This document shows, in pieces, positions 26,569 to 35,362 of a stretch of 64,000 bases of DNA. The translations under genes and the position numbers were made by a program. Numbering within the stretch: the stretch's first letter is position 1; each line of letters opens with the position of its first letter. The stretch lies in the NCBI RefSeq assembly GCF_012184425.1, contig NZ_VTOW01000004.1, positions 282,504 through 346,503 of the forward strand. The letters are read 5' to 3'. A model generated the notes under the pieces. The model worked only from the letters and a program-made list of their open reading frames with translations, did no database searches and was not told where the DNA came from. The DNA comes from Candidatus Manganitrophus noduliformans. Lineage in GTDB: Bacteria > Nitrospirota > Nitrospiria > SBBL01 > Manganitrophaceae.

Positions 26569-28029
26569 TCAACGTCCCTCTCCAAAATTTGGCTTAAAAT
26601 CAGGTTTTTCCGCTTCTCCGGGGACTTCAGGGACTTCGGGGACTTCATCCGCGGATGGGAAGAGCAGGTTAGAAGGGGCTAGAGCGCCGGCATCTTGCGG
26701 AATAGCCTCCTCCTTCGGAGCAAGGCCGTATTTCTGATAAAGCCGATCGAGCTTCGGTTGCTCTTCAAGAAGCGAGATCACGAAAACGCCCTCGCTCTTC
26801 TGCGTTTTCAAGTGAAGCTTTCTTCGAATAACAGATCCGATCCACTTGTTGGTGATCTTCCGTTCATACTCCCCTCCGTAGCGGTCGGTAAACCATGCGG
26901 CGATCTCCTTTATGGCGATCCGGGCGGTATTCGAGGCGGTGGCGAGGTCGCGGATCACCTCCAGCACCTGGGCCTCGGTGTCCATCCCCCGATCGGTAAT
27001 GATCTCGCGATTGTATTGGCGGGCGATTTCCCGAAGCTCCTCCCTGGCTTTATTGTTCTCGATAATGCTCAGGAGGGGTACGAAGATCTGGTTTAGGCGC
27101 GGCTCGATGCTCCGGTCAACGAGGGCCTCGTCGGTGCAGTGCTTCCCCCAGTTCCGAAACCGGAAGAGGAGGAGTTTGTTGCGAAGATGAAGCGCCTCCT
27201 CCTTGAAATGGTCGGGGAGATTGATAGGAATATCCTCCCGAAGCCGGCGCGTGCCCATCTCCTCGGTGATAAAGCGGCTCTCCAAGGCGCGATCATCAAA
27301 AAAGCCCCGTGTGGCCACAAGCTTGGGGCCGAAGACGTGGTAAGCCCTCGGGTTGAATTCCTTGGTTACCGACACTTCGCTTCGAAGAACGGGAAATCCC
27401 TTTACGTTTCCGTTATTGAGGATCTTCACGATCTCCGTCTTCTCATCGGAGAAGCGGAAATCCCCTTCATCGATGATCAAGGTGCCCCTGAAAGCATCGA
27501 GGATGCGGAAAATCGGTGAGACGGTCGAAGCCCCAGACGCGAAGATCGGCTTGTAGCAAAGCGAGCCGATGGTAAGGAGTGCGCGGGTTTTTCCGCTCCC
27601 GTAGTCCCCCCGGAGGCGGAGATAGGGAAGCTCATTGAAGCTGTCATAGATCCAGGAAAAGAGGACATAGTAGCTTGCGATCTTTTCGAAAAGAGGCGAA
27701 ACGTCGATATACCGGTGGATAAAACATTGAATCTCTCCGAGAAGCTCGGCCTCGGTGCCGTACTCCTCGGCGTCCGAAGGAAACAGAACGACATCGTTTT
27801 TTACAAGGTTGTTCTGCGGCGAATACGGAACCAGGCGATGGGACGGATCGAGGTCGAGGGCTTGCATATACCGATGCGAGTGGCCGTCCCATAGAATAAG
27901 GCCGGTCTGCTGCTCCTTGGGCCGGTAGACCATCTCCACAAGAATACCGCTCCGGAAGACCCGCGAGACGGTCGGGATGGTCTTCTGGTTTTTGAGATTT
28001 GACTCGACTTCGTTTTTGATAGGGTCCAT
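26569..28029 (-). CDS. Primase-helicase-like P-loop ATPase
   Basis: 486 residues. Walker A GDYGSGKT near residue 143 is followed by a Walker-B-like RGTLIIDEGDF. Segments such as FGPKLVATRGFFDDRALESRFI recall the DUF3631/DUF927-type ATPases of phage and plasmid replication genes, with a winged C-terminus. It most likely opens or remodels element DNA. The tail contains a VPEVPEVPGEAEKP stretch encoded by DNA repeats shared with the intergenic inverted repeat. No primase active site was seen. Confidence 0.65.
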   Translation of the reverse strand: MDPIKNEVESNLKNQKTIPTVSRVFRSGILVEMVYRPKEQQTGLILWDGHSHRYMQALDLDPSHRLVPYSPQNNLVKNDVVLFPSDAEEYGTEAELLGEIQCFIHRYIDVSPLFEKIASYYVLFSWIYDSFNELPYLRLRGDYGSGKTRALLTIGSLCYKPIFASGASTVSPIFRILDAFRGTLIIDEGDFRFSDEKTEIVKILNNGNVKGFPVLRSEVSVTKEFNPRAYHVFGPKLVATRGFFDDRALESRFITEEMGTRRLREDIPINLPDHFKEEALHLRNKLLLFRFRNWGKHCTDEALVDRSIEPRLNQIFVPLLSIIENNKAREELREIARQYNREIITDRGMDTEAQVLEVIRDLATASNTARIAIKEIAAWFTDRYGGEYERKITNKWIGSVIRRKLHLKTQKSEGVFVISLLEEQPKLDRLYQKYGLAPKEEAIPQDAGALAPSNLLFPSADEVPEVPEVPGEAEKPDFKPNFGEGR

Positions 28030-28116
28030 GTTGCTGAGGTGACCCTATCGTCTTCTAAGGGATAAATGAAGACTGGAGAAAGTTCCGGAACAGGAAAATT
28101 ACCGCCCGTCTGATGA

Positions 28117-28269
28117 TGTTTCCTTTTCACCAAGGTGGCCGAAGAAAGGAATGCCGAGAATCTGCTGATCCTCCGAGACAAAGCTCTTGCGAGCCGGTAT
28201 CTGGCAAACTGGGAGTCCCATCGAAAACATGCGGAGCGGTATGTAAGAAAGCAAACGGGAACGAAATAA
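28117..28269 (+). pseudogene. C-terminal remnant of a phospholipase-D-family nuclease
   Basis: An open frame after tandem stops reads FTKVAEERNAENLLILRD, then LASRYLANWESHRKHAERY. This matches the end of Nuc/EndA-type PLD nucleases, where the asparagine-rich ENLL segment follows the second HKD motif. The first three quarters of the gene and its HKD motifs are absent, so it is a remnant. Confidence 0.7.
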
Positions 28270-28324
28270 ATTATGTTATCGCTTGCAGAAAGGAGAACCT
28301 CACGTCTATTTAGAACTTATTTTA

Positions 28325-31300
28325 TTACAGACCGCATAGGGTAGTATCAGACACTGGAAAGTCCGCCTCTGCTGCATAGAGGCTTGTCGAATTAAAGTGA
28401 CTTGAATTCGCGCCAAAAATACGCAGGTAGAACGTCCCTGGCGCGGTTGTGGTGAAAACAACCTTTTCGCCCACCCCGGCCCCATTTCTTGATGCGCAAA
28501 GGAAATGCGGAGCCGAGTTGCTGCTGGAAGGCCCATATACCTCCAATTCGTAATCAAGGCCGGAAGGAACCGCCAAAATAAACCGAATCCTTGTTCCAGA
28601 ACTTATGGTTCCCACTCTAAACCAATCAACATCCGTACTCGTGGAAATAACACCGAAGCAAGCCTTGCCTGACACTAAAGGACTTGCTGAGGGTGAACCA
28701 TTATTAACTTCAACTTCAAAACACGAGAAATTTGCGGTAACCGAAGCATCTGCCGTAACAGTAACCGTGCATGTTGCTCCGCTTATGTTCGGGCACCCAT
28801 CCCAACGAGAAAAGATTGTTCCGCTCGCGGGAAGACCAGCAGGACTCGCGGTCAACGTAACCGTTGTATTGTCATGGTATGTTAATGTGCATGTGGACGA
28901 ACAACTCGTCGTCCCTTCACGACTCGCGGGCGATAAACTGATCGCTCCGGTCCCATTTACAGTGAGTCTAAGCGAGCGCGTGCCGATTGCTGGTGGCATG
29001 GTAAACGTCTGAGTGTCGCCGAACGTGGTTCCACCGGCAGTATTTGCAGCGACTACCCGGAATCGATATGTTGTGTTCGGGGAAAGATTCGTTATGTTTT
29101 CTGAGAAAGAAATATTACTTGCTCCGCTTGTGATACCGGGACGCGCTGGCGTAGAGTTACCATAGGGCGGGGCGGTATTCGTTCCCCAGTCAAAGAATGC
29201 TCCTGTAGATACGCCATTGCCGTTGATAGTCGCGTTGAGTGTGGCGGAGTTAGAAGTGATGTTCGTGGCGCTATTGGTAATGGCTGTCGGTAGTATAGGG
29301 GGAAGCGCGTTGGTTGTAGCGCATGCTTCGTTGCTCGGTAGAGAATCCCCTGCGGCATTTGATGCTTTTATTCGATAACAGTAGGTCGTGCTGGCTGATA
29401 GTCCCGTGTTTTCGAAAGAAACCCCGGTGTCATTGCTTGCACCAACAATGGTGATTTCAGAGAATGCTGATGTCCCTATTCTCCGTTCAACTTTGAATCC
29501 CGTTTCATTGCCTGAATTGTCCTTCCAGGCGAGAATAATCCTGTCTGAGGACAGCACAGTTACGGAAAGTTCGGTAGGTGCCGCAGGGAGCGGTGTTGGC
29601 GTAGGCACACTAAGAGTAACCGTTAAGGTATCGCTTGCGGTATTCCCAGCAGCGTCGCGGGCTGTAATAGTGATGACATTGTCACCGGTTTGGAGCGTAA
29701 TATTTGAGACAGACCAGTTCGTTGTACCGGAAGCTGTGCCGGAACCTCCTCGGCTGTTAACCCAAGAAACCTGAGTTACTCCCACATTGTCCGAGGCGGT
29801 TCCAGACAAAGTAACTGTACTTGACGTAGTATTGTAGGTAGAAGCTGTTGTAGGAGTGGTGATTGCTATACTTGGGGAGGATTGATCGGAAGGAGTGTGA
29901 GGAGATACTGAATCTGTAACCGTGATATTAATATGAGCAGATTGGCCGTTAAATTTTGTTGTAACTTTAGTTACACCAGCCTTTTTTGCTTCGAATATAA
30001 TTCCGGGATGTGAGCGTTTCTCAATGATAGAGGAATCATCGTTGATCCAGTTAATAGTCGGAATCAAAGAGGTAATATCATGTTCTATGCCGGCAATATA
30101 CTTTCCTATCGCTTTAAATTCAATTGAATTCCCTACTTCTACATCTATATTTCCAGAGAAGGAAGCCGAAAGGACTACTTTTGAAATTGGAGAGATAGGA
30201 AAATCGCCAGTTTCGAGAACAGATGCAAAAACAGTAATAGACGTTGGAAGGCGGCGATCGATCTCTTCGCATACCGCATTAATAGAGCATTCGGTATGAA
30301 TCGTCGAGTGATCATATGTCCTTGATGTACGAGTAACATTGGTTATAAAGGTCAGAGCATTTTTCCCTTCCTCTAGATTTAAATCGGGAAGATGACTAAG
30401 TTGATCTTTTGCAACTGGAACGAAATCTACGCGCTTGATGGGATTAGCTGGAATCTGAACAATAGGGGTATGGACATGGTCAAATCTACTTCCTGTTATA
30501 TCTTCTTCATGATCTTTATTTTCTGTGTCGGCTGTGAACAAATAATAAGCAGTATCAAGCCTTCGTTCTGTAATACCATACCGGTTTAAGGAGGAAAGAA
30601 AGCCAGATCCTTTAATAAGGTTATCTGGTCCCGAATCTTCAATTCCGGGATATTTCCAAGAGGGGCCTGTTTCAGGGCAAAAAGCGTTATCTTTAAAACT
30701 AGGATGTACTCCGTCATTCGGCGTAGCGAGCATAAAGAGATTTTTAACTTTGCCACGCAAGCTTCTGACAGGATTTGTATTCTCAATTGCATATCTTGCA
30801 ACCATGCCGCCCATGCTATGGGCAATAATGTCAAAAGTCCCTTCTATATTAAGACTAATAATAAATTTACTAAGCTCATGGGCGTTATATACAATCGGTT
30901 CGGTCCAAGGATAGTCATAGAAAATAATGTTTTTATAATACGGGCTATTTACAAAGAAGGGAATTAAGTCAGTTTCTTCTTGGAAAAAAAGTGAGCTCGA
31001 ACATACTCCATGAATGATCAGCAAATTTCGTCCTGAACTATCCGTCTGAAAATTACTATTTGTCTCCTCTTTGTAGATTTTAAAGTTTCGTACTTGAAGC
31101 GCGGATATTTGTGAACTATTTGCTATGGTAAAGCGGACTTTTTTAATAAAATTTGCAAATGACCCCTCTAAAACAAAAGCATTATTTAAGCGCTCTACCT
31201 TCGTAACCCCTTTGGGGTCGTCTATTTTTGCCTTGCACCACAGAGATCCTTCAACATTAACAAAATGACGGTGGGGTGAAGTTGCAGGGTCGCAAGGACT

Positions 31301-32053
31301 GTAGTATAGATCGTAGTCGCTTGGTATGGTTCCAGAATATGTAATCGTAATTCGTATTGGTATTGCTGGAGCAAAGTGATTTTCGAGACCCACAGAATTG
31401 GCAATTTGCGTTTTATTCGAAGGATCTGAGTTTTCTGAAACGGCAGATATTCCTAAAACAGAAATATCATCAGGGAGATAATTGGGGTTTTTGATCTGTA
31501 AAATTTTAACTGTTGAATCTTGCGATAGTACTCCCTGTGATACCTCGATTTTAGATCCAAAAAATGACTTGCCAGGATCAGTTATCTCTAGGATCCCGCC
31601 TGCATTTGCAGAGATAAAATTTGACGCAATAATCTCTTCTGTTTCAACCGAGACATTATAAGTCTGAGTGCTTTTAGCTTTTCCATCGCTAACTTCTAAA
31701 GTGACAATTTTACTTCCTCCTTGTGACGAGCTTGGAATCCAAGAGATTGTTCCCGTCATGGAGTTGATTTCCATTCCATCGGGGGCCGCTGCAAGAGAAT
31801 ATGTTAGCGAATCTCCGTCGATATCAGTAGCAAAAGCTTTATAAATATAAGCTGTATTCACTTTTGCAAAAATTTCTGGAGCAGACACAATTTCTGGTGT
31901 TAAATTTGTGTTTGTTTCGTTATTGTTATCTTTTCCTCCTTTTCCGCTCCCACAACCAAAAAAAATCCCAAATAGAAAAAAAACAATATACGGTTTTAGA
32001 AAACTACCGAATAAGTCAGTCCAACGTCGTGTATGCCGATTTTTTAAGTCCAA
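28325..32053 (-). CDS. Giant lipoprotein with PGAP1-like lipase and Ig/FnIII domains
   Basis: 1242 residues from a TTG start. A signal peptide ends in FGIFFGC, a lipobox. A putative Ig domain (about 50-145) comes first. An alpha/beta hydrolase follows, with LLIIHGVCSS and nucleophile elbow AHSMGG as in PGAP1-type lipases. Bacterial Ig-like repeats, two fibronectin-III-like domains and a C-terminal beta domain (about 1130-1240) complete it. It should be an outer-surface or secreted esterase with adhesive repeats. Codon use is clearly AT-richer than host genes, so it is acquired. A frameshift-free frame suggests function. Confidence 0.75.
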   Translation of the reverse strand: MDLKNRHTRRWTDLFGSFLKPYIVFFLFGIFFGCGSGKGGKDNNNETNTNLTPEIVSAPEIFAKVNTAYIYKAFATDIDGDSLTYSLAAAPDGMEINSMTGTISWIPSSSQGGSKIVTLEVSDGKAKSTQTYNVSVETEEIIASNFISANAGGILEITDPGKSFFGSKIEVSQGVLSQDSTVKILQIKNPNYLPDDISVLGISAVSENSDPSNKTQIANSVGLENHFAPAIPIRITITYSGTIPSDYDLYYSPCDPATSPHRHFVNVEGSLWCKAKIDDPKGVTKVERLNNAFVLEGSFANFIKKVRFTIANSSQISALQVRNFKIYKEETNSNFQTDSSGRNLLIIHGVCSSSLFFQEETDLIPFFVNSPYYKNIIFYDYPWTEPIVYNAHELSKFIISLNIEGTFDIIAHSMGGMVARYAIENTNPVRSLRGKVKNLFMLATPNDGVHPSFKDNAFCPETGPSWKYPGIEDSGPDNLIKGSGFLSSLNRYGITERRLDTAYYLFTADTENKDHEEDITGSRFDHVHTPIVQIPANPIKRVDFVPVAKDQLSHLPDLNLEEGKNALTFITNVTRTSRTYDHSTIHTECSINAVCEEIDRRLPTSITVFASVLETGDFPISPISKVVLSASFSGNIDVEVGNSIEFKAIGKYIAGIEHDITSLIPTINWINDDSSIIEKRSHPGIIFEAKKAGVTKVTTKFNGQSAHINITVTDSVSPHTPSDQSSPSIAITTPTTASTYNTTSSTVTLSGTASDNVGVTQVSWVNSRGGSGTASGTTNWSVSNITLQTGDNVITITARDAAGNTASDTLTVTLSVPTPTPLPAAPTELSVTVLSSDRIILAWKDNSGNETGFKVERRIGTSAFSEITIVGASNDTGVSFENTGLSASTTYCYRIKASNAAGDSLPSNEACATTNALPPILPTAITNSATNITSNSATLNATINGNGVSTGAFFDWGTNTAPPYGNSTPARPGITSGASNISFSENITNLSPNTTYRFRVVAANTAGGTTFGDTQTFTMPPAIGTRSLRLTVNGTGAISLSPASREGTTSCSSTCTLTYHDNTTVTLTASPAGLPASGTIFSRWDGCPNISGATCTVTVTADASVTANFSCFEVEVNNGSPSASPLVSGKACFGVISTSTDVDWFRVGTISSGTRIRFILAVPSGLDYELEVYGPSSSNSAPHFLCASRNGAGVGEKVVFTTTAPGTFYLRIFGANSSHFNSTSLYAAEADFPVSDTTLCGL

Positions 32054-32119
32054 TTTATCTTAGCCTTAAGATAAAAGTACCCAATATGTGAACCTACTAA
32101 TCTCAAAAATATTTTCTGC

Positions 32120-32575
32120 TTAAACCTCAGATTTTGAGATTAATATGGCTTTAACGGAAGAGTAGAGTAGATCAATACATAAACCTATAATATAAGCTGC
32201 GAGTATGGTGGGTATTAAAAACCGAGCGCGATATTCCGTCAAAAGATCAAGCTCTATGATGAATCTTAAATACAGCAGTATAGGAACTATTAAAGCAAGC
32301 GTGAACCACTTTCTATAGTAAAGAAGAAAAAATGGTAAAAACCATATCACTACAAAATATACTAAGAAGTAGACTAAAAGAAAAAGTGGCCACAGTTTCT
32401 CAAAGCCTTCAAGGCCATAACCGGGTGCTAAATTAAAATATGAAATTACAGCAATGATTATGCTGAAGCTTGAGAATCCTCTCCTGAAGATTCCAAATCC
32501 TGTTAATTGGTATCCTAAATCCAATAAACCAATTACAACTCCAATCCAAATCCATTTTTTATTGCTTTTATACAT
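32120..32575 (-). CDS. Membrane protein of unknown function
   Basis: 151 residues from MYKSNKK, with four hydrophobic helices. It is AT-rich like the neighbouring lipoproteins. No motif was recognised and the ribosome site is weak. A longer 173-aa start exists. Confidence 0.45.
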   Translation of the reverse strand: MYKSNKKWIWIGVVIGLLDLGYQLTGFGIFRRGFSSFSIIIAVISYFNLAPGYGLEGFEKLWPLFLLVYFLVYFVVIWFLPFFLLYYRKWFTLALIVPILLYLRFIIELDLLTEYRARFLIPTILAAYIIGLCIDLLYSSVKAILISKSEV

Positions 32576-32870
32576 AATTAGTGATCTTAAAACTATGCTG
32601 AAACAGTGCAAAGTGGGAAGACGAAATAGGAATAATTTCAATCGCGTCTTTGTTATCAGTTAGTGAGCAACTAATTAGTAAAAACTACCTGCATGCTAGC
32701 AAGATAAATCGGATGTGTCAAGGTAAAATACCCGAAATGAATGCGACCCTATGATTGTCAGCGTGAAGGCATTTTGTTTACCTTCTTTTATTAGGGAAGT
32801 GCTGTGTAGGTGATAGGTACGTCCCAACTTGCAACTACCCCGACATTTACATTGAGGGCCGGAGTTAAAT

Positions 32871-33293
32871 TTACTTCTGTTCCACCTTCTTTATTAATCT
32901 CGTCTTAAACTCCTCAGTAAGCTTTGTTGCTGCCTCTTGGTTACCTGTGCCAAAATTTCCAAGGACCATTGTCATTATTTCGAGCGTTTTTCCGTCTTCG
33001 GAAACCTGAATACTCAGTGTCGACGAATTCATGGAGCCGACGAGAATCATCCCGGCACCCGAGCTGCCTGAGCTTAAACTGATACGTCTTAGAGAGTGGT
33101 TCAGTTCAGATACTCCCATCCCCATATCCTTGCCTATCTCGGCAATGAGGTCGAAAATCCTCTCATCCGATCGCGGAAGAGAAAACGTATTCGTTCCCTG
33201 GAAGCGCTCCTGGGGACTCAATACGCCAATAATTGAACAGCCAGCAAAAAGAAGAATATTAAGAAAAGAAAGTACTGTCAGGACTCGTTTCAT
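32871..33293 (-). CDS. Small lipoprotein
   Basis: 140 residues; GGAGACC precedes ATG 33293. The signal ends in LLFAGC (lipobox). The rest (FDLIAEIGKDMGMGVSELNHSLRRISLSSG) suggests a small beta-rich envelope domain. It lies just downstream of the 381-aa lipoprotein and is probably co-transcribed with it. Confidence 0.6.
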   Translation of the reverse strand: MKRVLTVLSFLNILLFAGCSIIGVLSPQERFQGTNTFSLPRSDERIFDLIAEIGKDMGMGVSELNHSLRRISLSSGSSGAGMILVGSMNSSTLSIQVSEDGKTLEIMTMVLGNFGTGNQEAATKLTEEFKTRLIKKVEQK

Positions 33294-33319
33294 TATGGTC
33301 TCCTTTGCGATGTTAAGAT

Positions 33320-34465
33320 TCACCGTTTAAATACTGCCGTAACCGGCGCGCCATCTACCTTGAAATGGAATTCCAAGGTTGAGCCTGAAACCGTGTAGCC
33401 TATCGGGGGAACAAAGTCGAACAATACTTCGAGCGAGCAGTCCTGGTTAAATCCTGGCGTGAGAGTTATCCCGGTCCCGCCTATCCAAACGCCTTCTGAG
33501 TTTCTCCGGGAGCCATCTATCCGATACTCTCCTTCTTCTGCGCAGGGAAGTAGAGGGTTGTTCATTCGGTACTGATTATTATCCGTAAGGGATAGCGTAA
33601 TACCAATAAGTGATCGATCAAATCCGTTGTACGATTGGTATTTCCAGGTTCCGTAAAGCGCAGGATCAAGTCCACAGCTTTCGGGCGTTGCAGCCATTAC
33701 CTCGACTTGTTCTCTAAAAATAGAAACACTTGGATCGAAGGAGACAATTCGGTATGCAATATGCCCTCCAAGTACAGTGGAAGGGGTAATCGATGCATCG
33801 GCTAATCGGCTTGTGAGATAGTCGCCGAGTGCGGAATTAAAACCCGTTATAGGATCAACAACAAAAATAGTGGAAGGCGACGTATGGGTTTGGTTGTAAA
33901 TGACAAGGAGGCGTGGAGATTCTCTTACGAAAGAATCAGTCAAAGCTCCTGTCACCGTAGAAACGCTCCTACAATACAATGTATCAAAGCGAGACAAGGG
34001 TTCCGCCATATAACTCTTGGCGCGGTGGATGAGGTTCTCGAAGTCGTGCTGGGCGTAGTCATTGTGTAGCGGCATTTCGATGGTAACTGCTACTGTGGCG
34101 CTGTTTGCTATGGACAGAGGGTCGTCAAAATATACAACGGGGGCGAACTGCCCAACAGAATCCTTGAATAAGGCAATGATTTTTTTATTGCTTTCAAAGG
34201 TGGAGCCATACGTTACCGATATTCCTGAAAGAGGCATCTTGGCCTCATCGGTTACCTGAACCGAAATGTTTTCTCCATCCGCATTACTGATGGTTGCAAA
34301 GCCATTTGTATCAGTAATGACCGTCTTGGCTCTTGGAATCGGAGACCCGGATGATCCCGAGGATGGGGATCCACCGCCGCCACCTCCGCCGCAGCCAATT
34401 AATGACATTGTAAGAGCGCTTCCAAAAATGACGCCCCATATCCGTTGTTTTGTCTTGTTTTTCAT
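33320..34465 (-). CDS. Glycine-rich-anchored surface lipoprotein
   Basis: 381 residues, ATG with GGAGG upstream. Signal peptide ends LIGCGGGGGGG, a lipobox followed by a polyglycine linker, common in surface-exposed lipoproteins. An Ig-like/carboxypeptidase-regulatory segment (TDTNGFATISNADGENISVQVTDE) precedes a domain I cannot name. Role unknown; probably surface binding. Confidence 0.6.
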   Translation of the reverse strand: MKNKTKQRIWGVIFGSALTMSLIGCGGGGGGGSPSSGSSGSPIPRAKTVITDTNGFATISNADGENISVQVTDEAKMPLSGISVTYGSTFESNKKIIALFKDSVGQFAPVVYFDDPLSIANSATVAVTIEMPLHNDYAQHDFENLIHRAKSYMAEPLSRFDTLYCRSVSTVTGALTDSFVRESPRLLVIYNQTHTSPSTIFVVDPITGFNSALGDYLTSRLADASITPSTVLGGHIAYRIVSFDPSVSIFREQVEVMAATPESCGLDPALYGTWKYQSYNGFDRSLIGITLSLTDNNQYRMNNPLLPCAEEGEYRIDGSRRNSEGVWIGGTGITLTPGFNQDCSLEVLFDFVPPIGYTVSGSTLEFHFKVDGAPVTAVFKR

Positions 34466-34530
34466 TTTTACCTCCAAGCCTTGACGTCTATTCCATAAAA
34501 ATTAGACTAAAACCATAGCTTGAGCCTCTC

Positions 34531-34560
34531 TTTACAAAGCGGGGCTAAACCCTTTGTAAA
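34531..34560. repeat. Left copy of the recombinase-B flanking repeat
   Basis: TTTACAAAGCGGGGCTAAAC, followed by a second arm so that TTTACAAAG and CTTTGTAAA form a stem. It shares 18 of 20 bases, in direct orientation, with 37467-37486; the two mismatches are the central AC versus GT. The recombinase-B ribosome site follows at once. Confidence 0.7.
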
Positions 34561-34579
34561 AGGAGGTTCACCATGACGC

Positions 34580-35332
34580 ATGAGAGAAAAAAACCGAAAA
34601 ATCGTAGCCTACTGCCGAATTTCAACTTTAGAGCAGAAGAAAGGCTATGGAATAGATATTCAAATCCGGGATGTTACCATCTATGGCGAACGGCACGGCT
34701 TTTTGGTGGAGCGGTTCTATAAAGATGAGGGGGAGAGCGGGGCTAAAGAAGATCGGAAAGAATTGCGTCGACTCTTGAAACATTGCAGGACCGGAGGAAT
34801 CAGCACCGTCATTCTCCCTTCCCTGGATCGACTCTCCCGCGAGGTGAGGATTGCGGAAAACCTCTTCTACGAATTCAAAAAGCTGGGCATCAAGGTCCTG
34901 ATCGCCGACATGCCCCAATACAACGGGGAGCGGAAGGACATTCTTATCCGTCAGATATTGGAGGCCGTTGCTGAAGAGAATAGGCGGGATATTATCGAGC
35001 GCCTTTGGAAAGGGCGCCAGGAACGTATCAGAAAGGGATTATTCCCTGGAGGCAATGTGCCTTATGGTTATATACGAACAGGAGGAAGTCTTGCCATCAA
35101 TTTTGAGGAGGCTGAGGTGGTGAGGAGAATCTATGCTTCAGCGGAGGTTTGGAAAAGTGGAAGGGCCATTGCTAATGAGCTAAATTCTAGCGGCGTCCTT
35201 CGAAGAAATGGCAAGCGCTGGACTCAGCGGCAAGTTGCAAAGATTCTTGAGCGGAGGAAATTTTATGGTGAAGGAGTGGTCCGATACGGGATCGTGGAAG
35301 GTATCAGCCGAAGAATGGCACTTCTTAATTAA
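34580..35332 (+). CDS. Short serine recombinase (B)
   Basis: 250 residues. Catalytic serine in AYCRISTLEQ; resolvase domain about 8-150, then a recombinase domain (NVPYGYIRTGG, GRAIANELNSSGVLRRNGKRWTQRQVAKIL). It ends there, without the zinc ribbon and coiled coil of full-length large serine recombinases, so it is either a naturally short type or truncated. AGGAGG lies 13 bases before the chosen ATG; an ATG seven bases earlier is out of frame. It and the next gene are enclosed by matching palindromic repeats. Confidence 0.85.
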   Translation: MREKNRKIVAYCRISTLEQKKGYGIDIQIRDVTIYGERHGFLVERFYKDEGESGAKEDRKELRRLLKHCRTGGISTVILPSLDRLSREVRIAENLFYEFKKLGIKVLIADMPQYNGERKDILIRQILEAVAEENRRDIIERLWKGRQERIRKGLFPGGNVPYGYIRTGGSLAINFEEAEVVRRIYASAEVWKSGRAIANELNSSGVLRRNGKRWTQRQVAKILERRKFYGEGVVRYGIVEGISRRMALLN

Positions 35333-35362
35333 TAATGAAATAAATATGTATTAGAAGTATGA

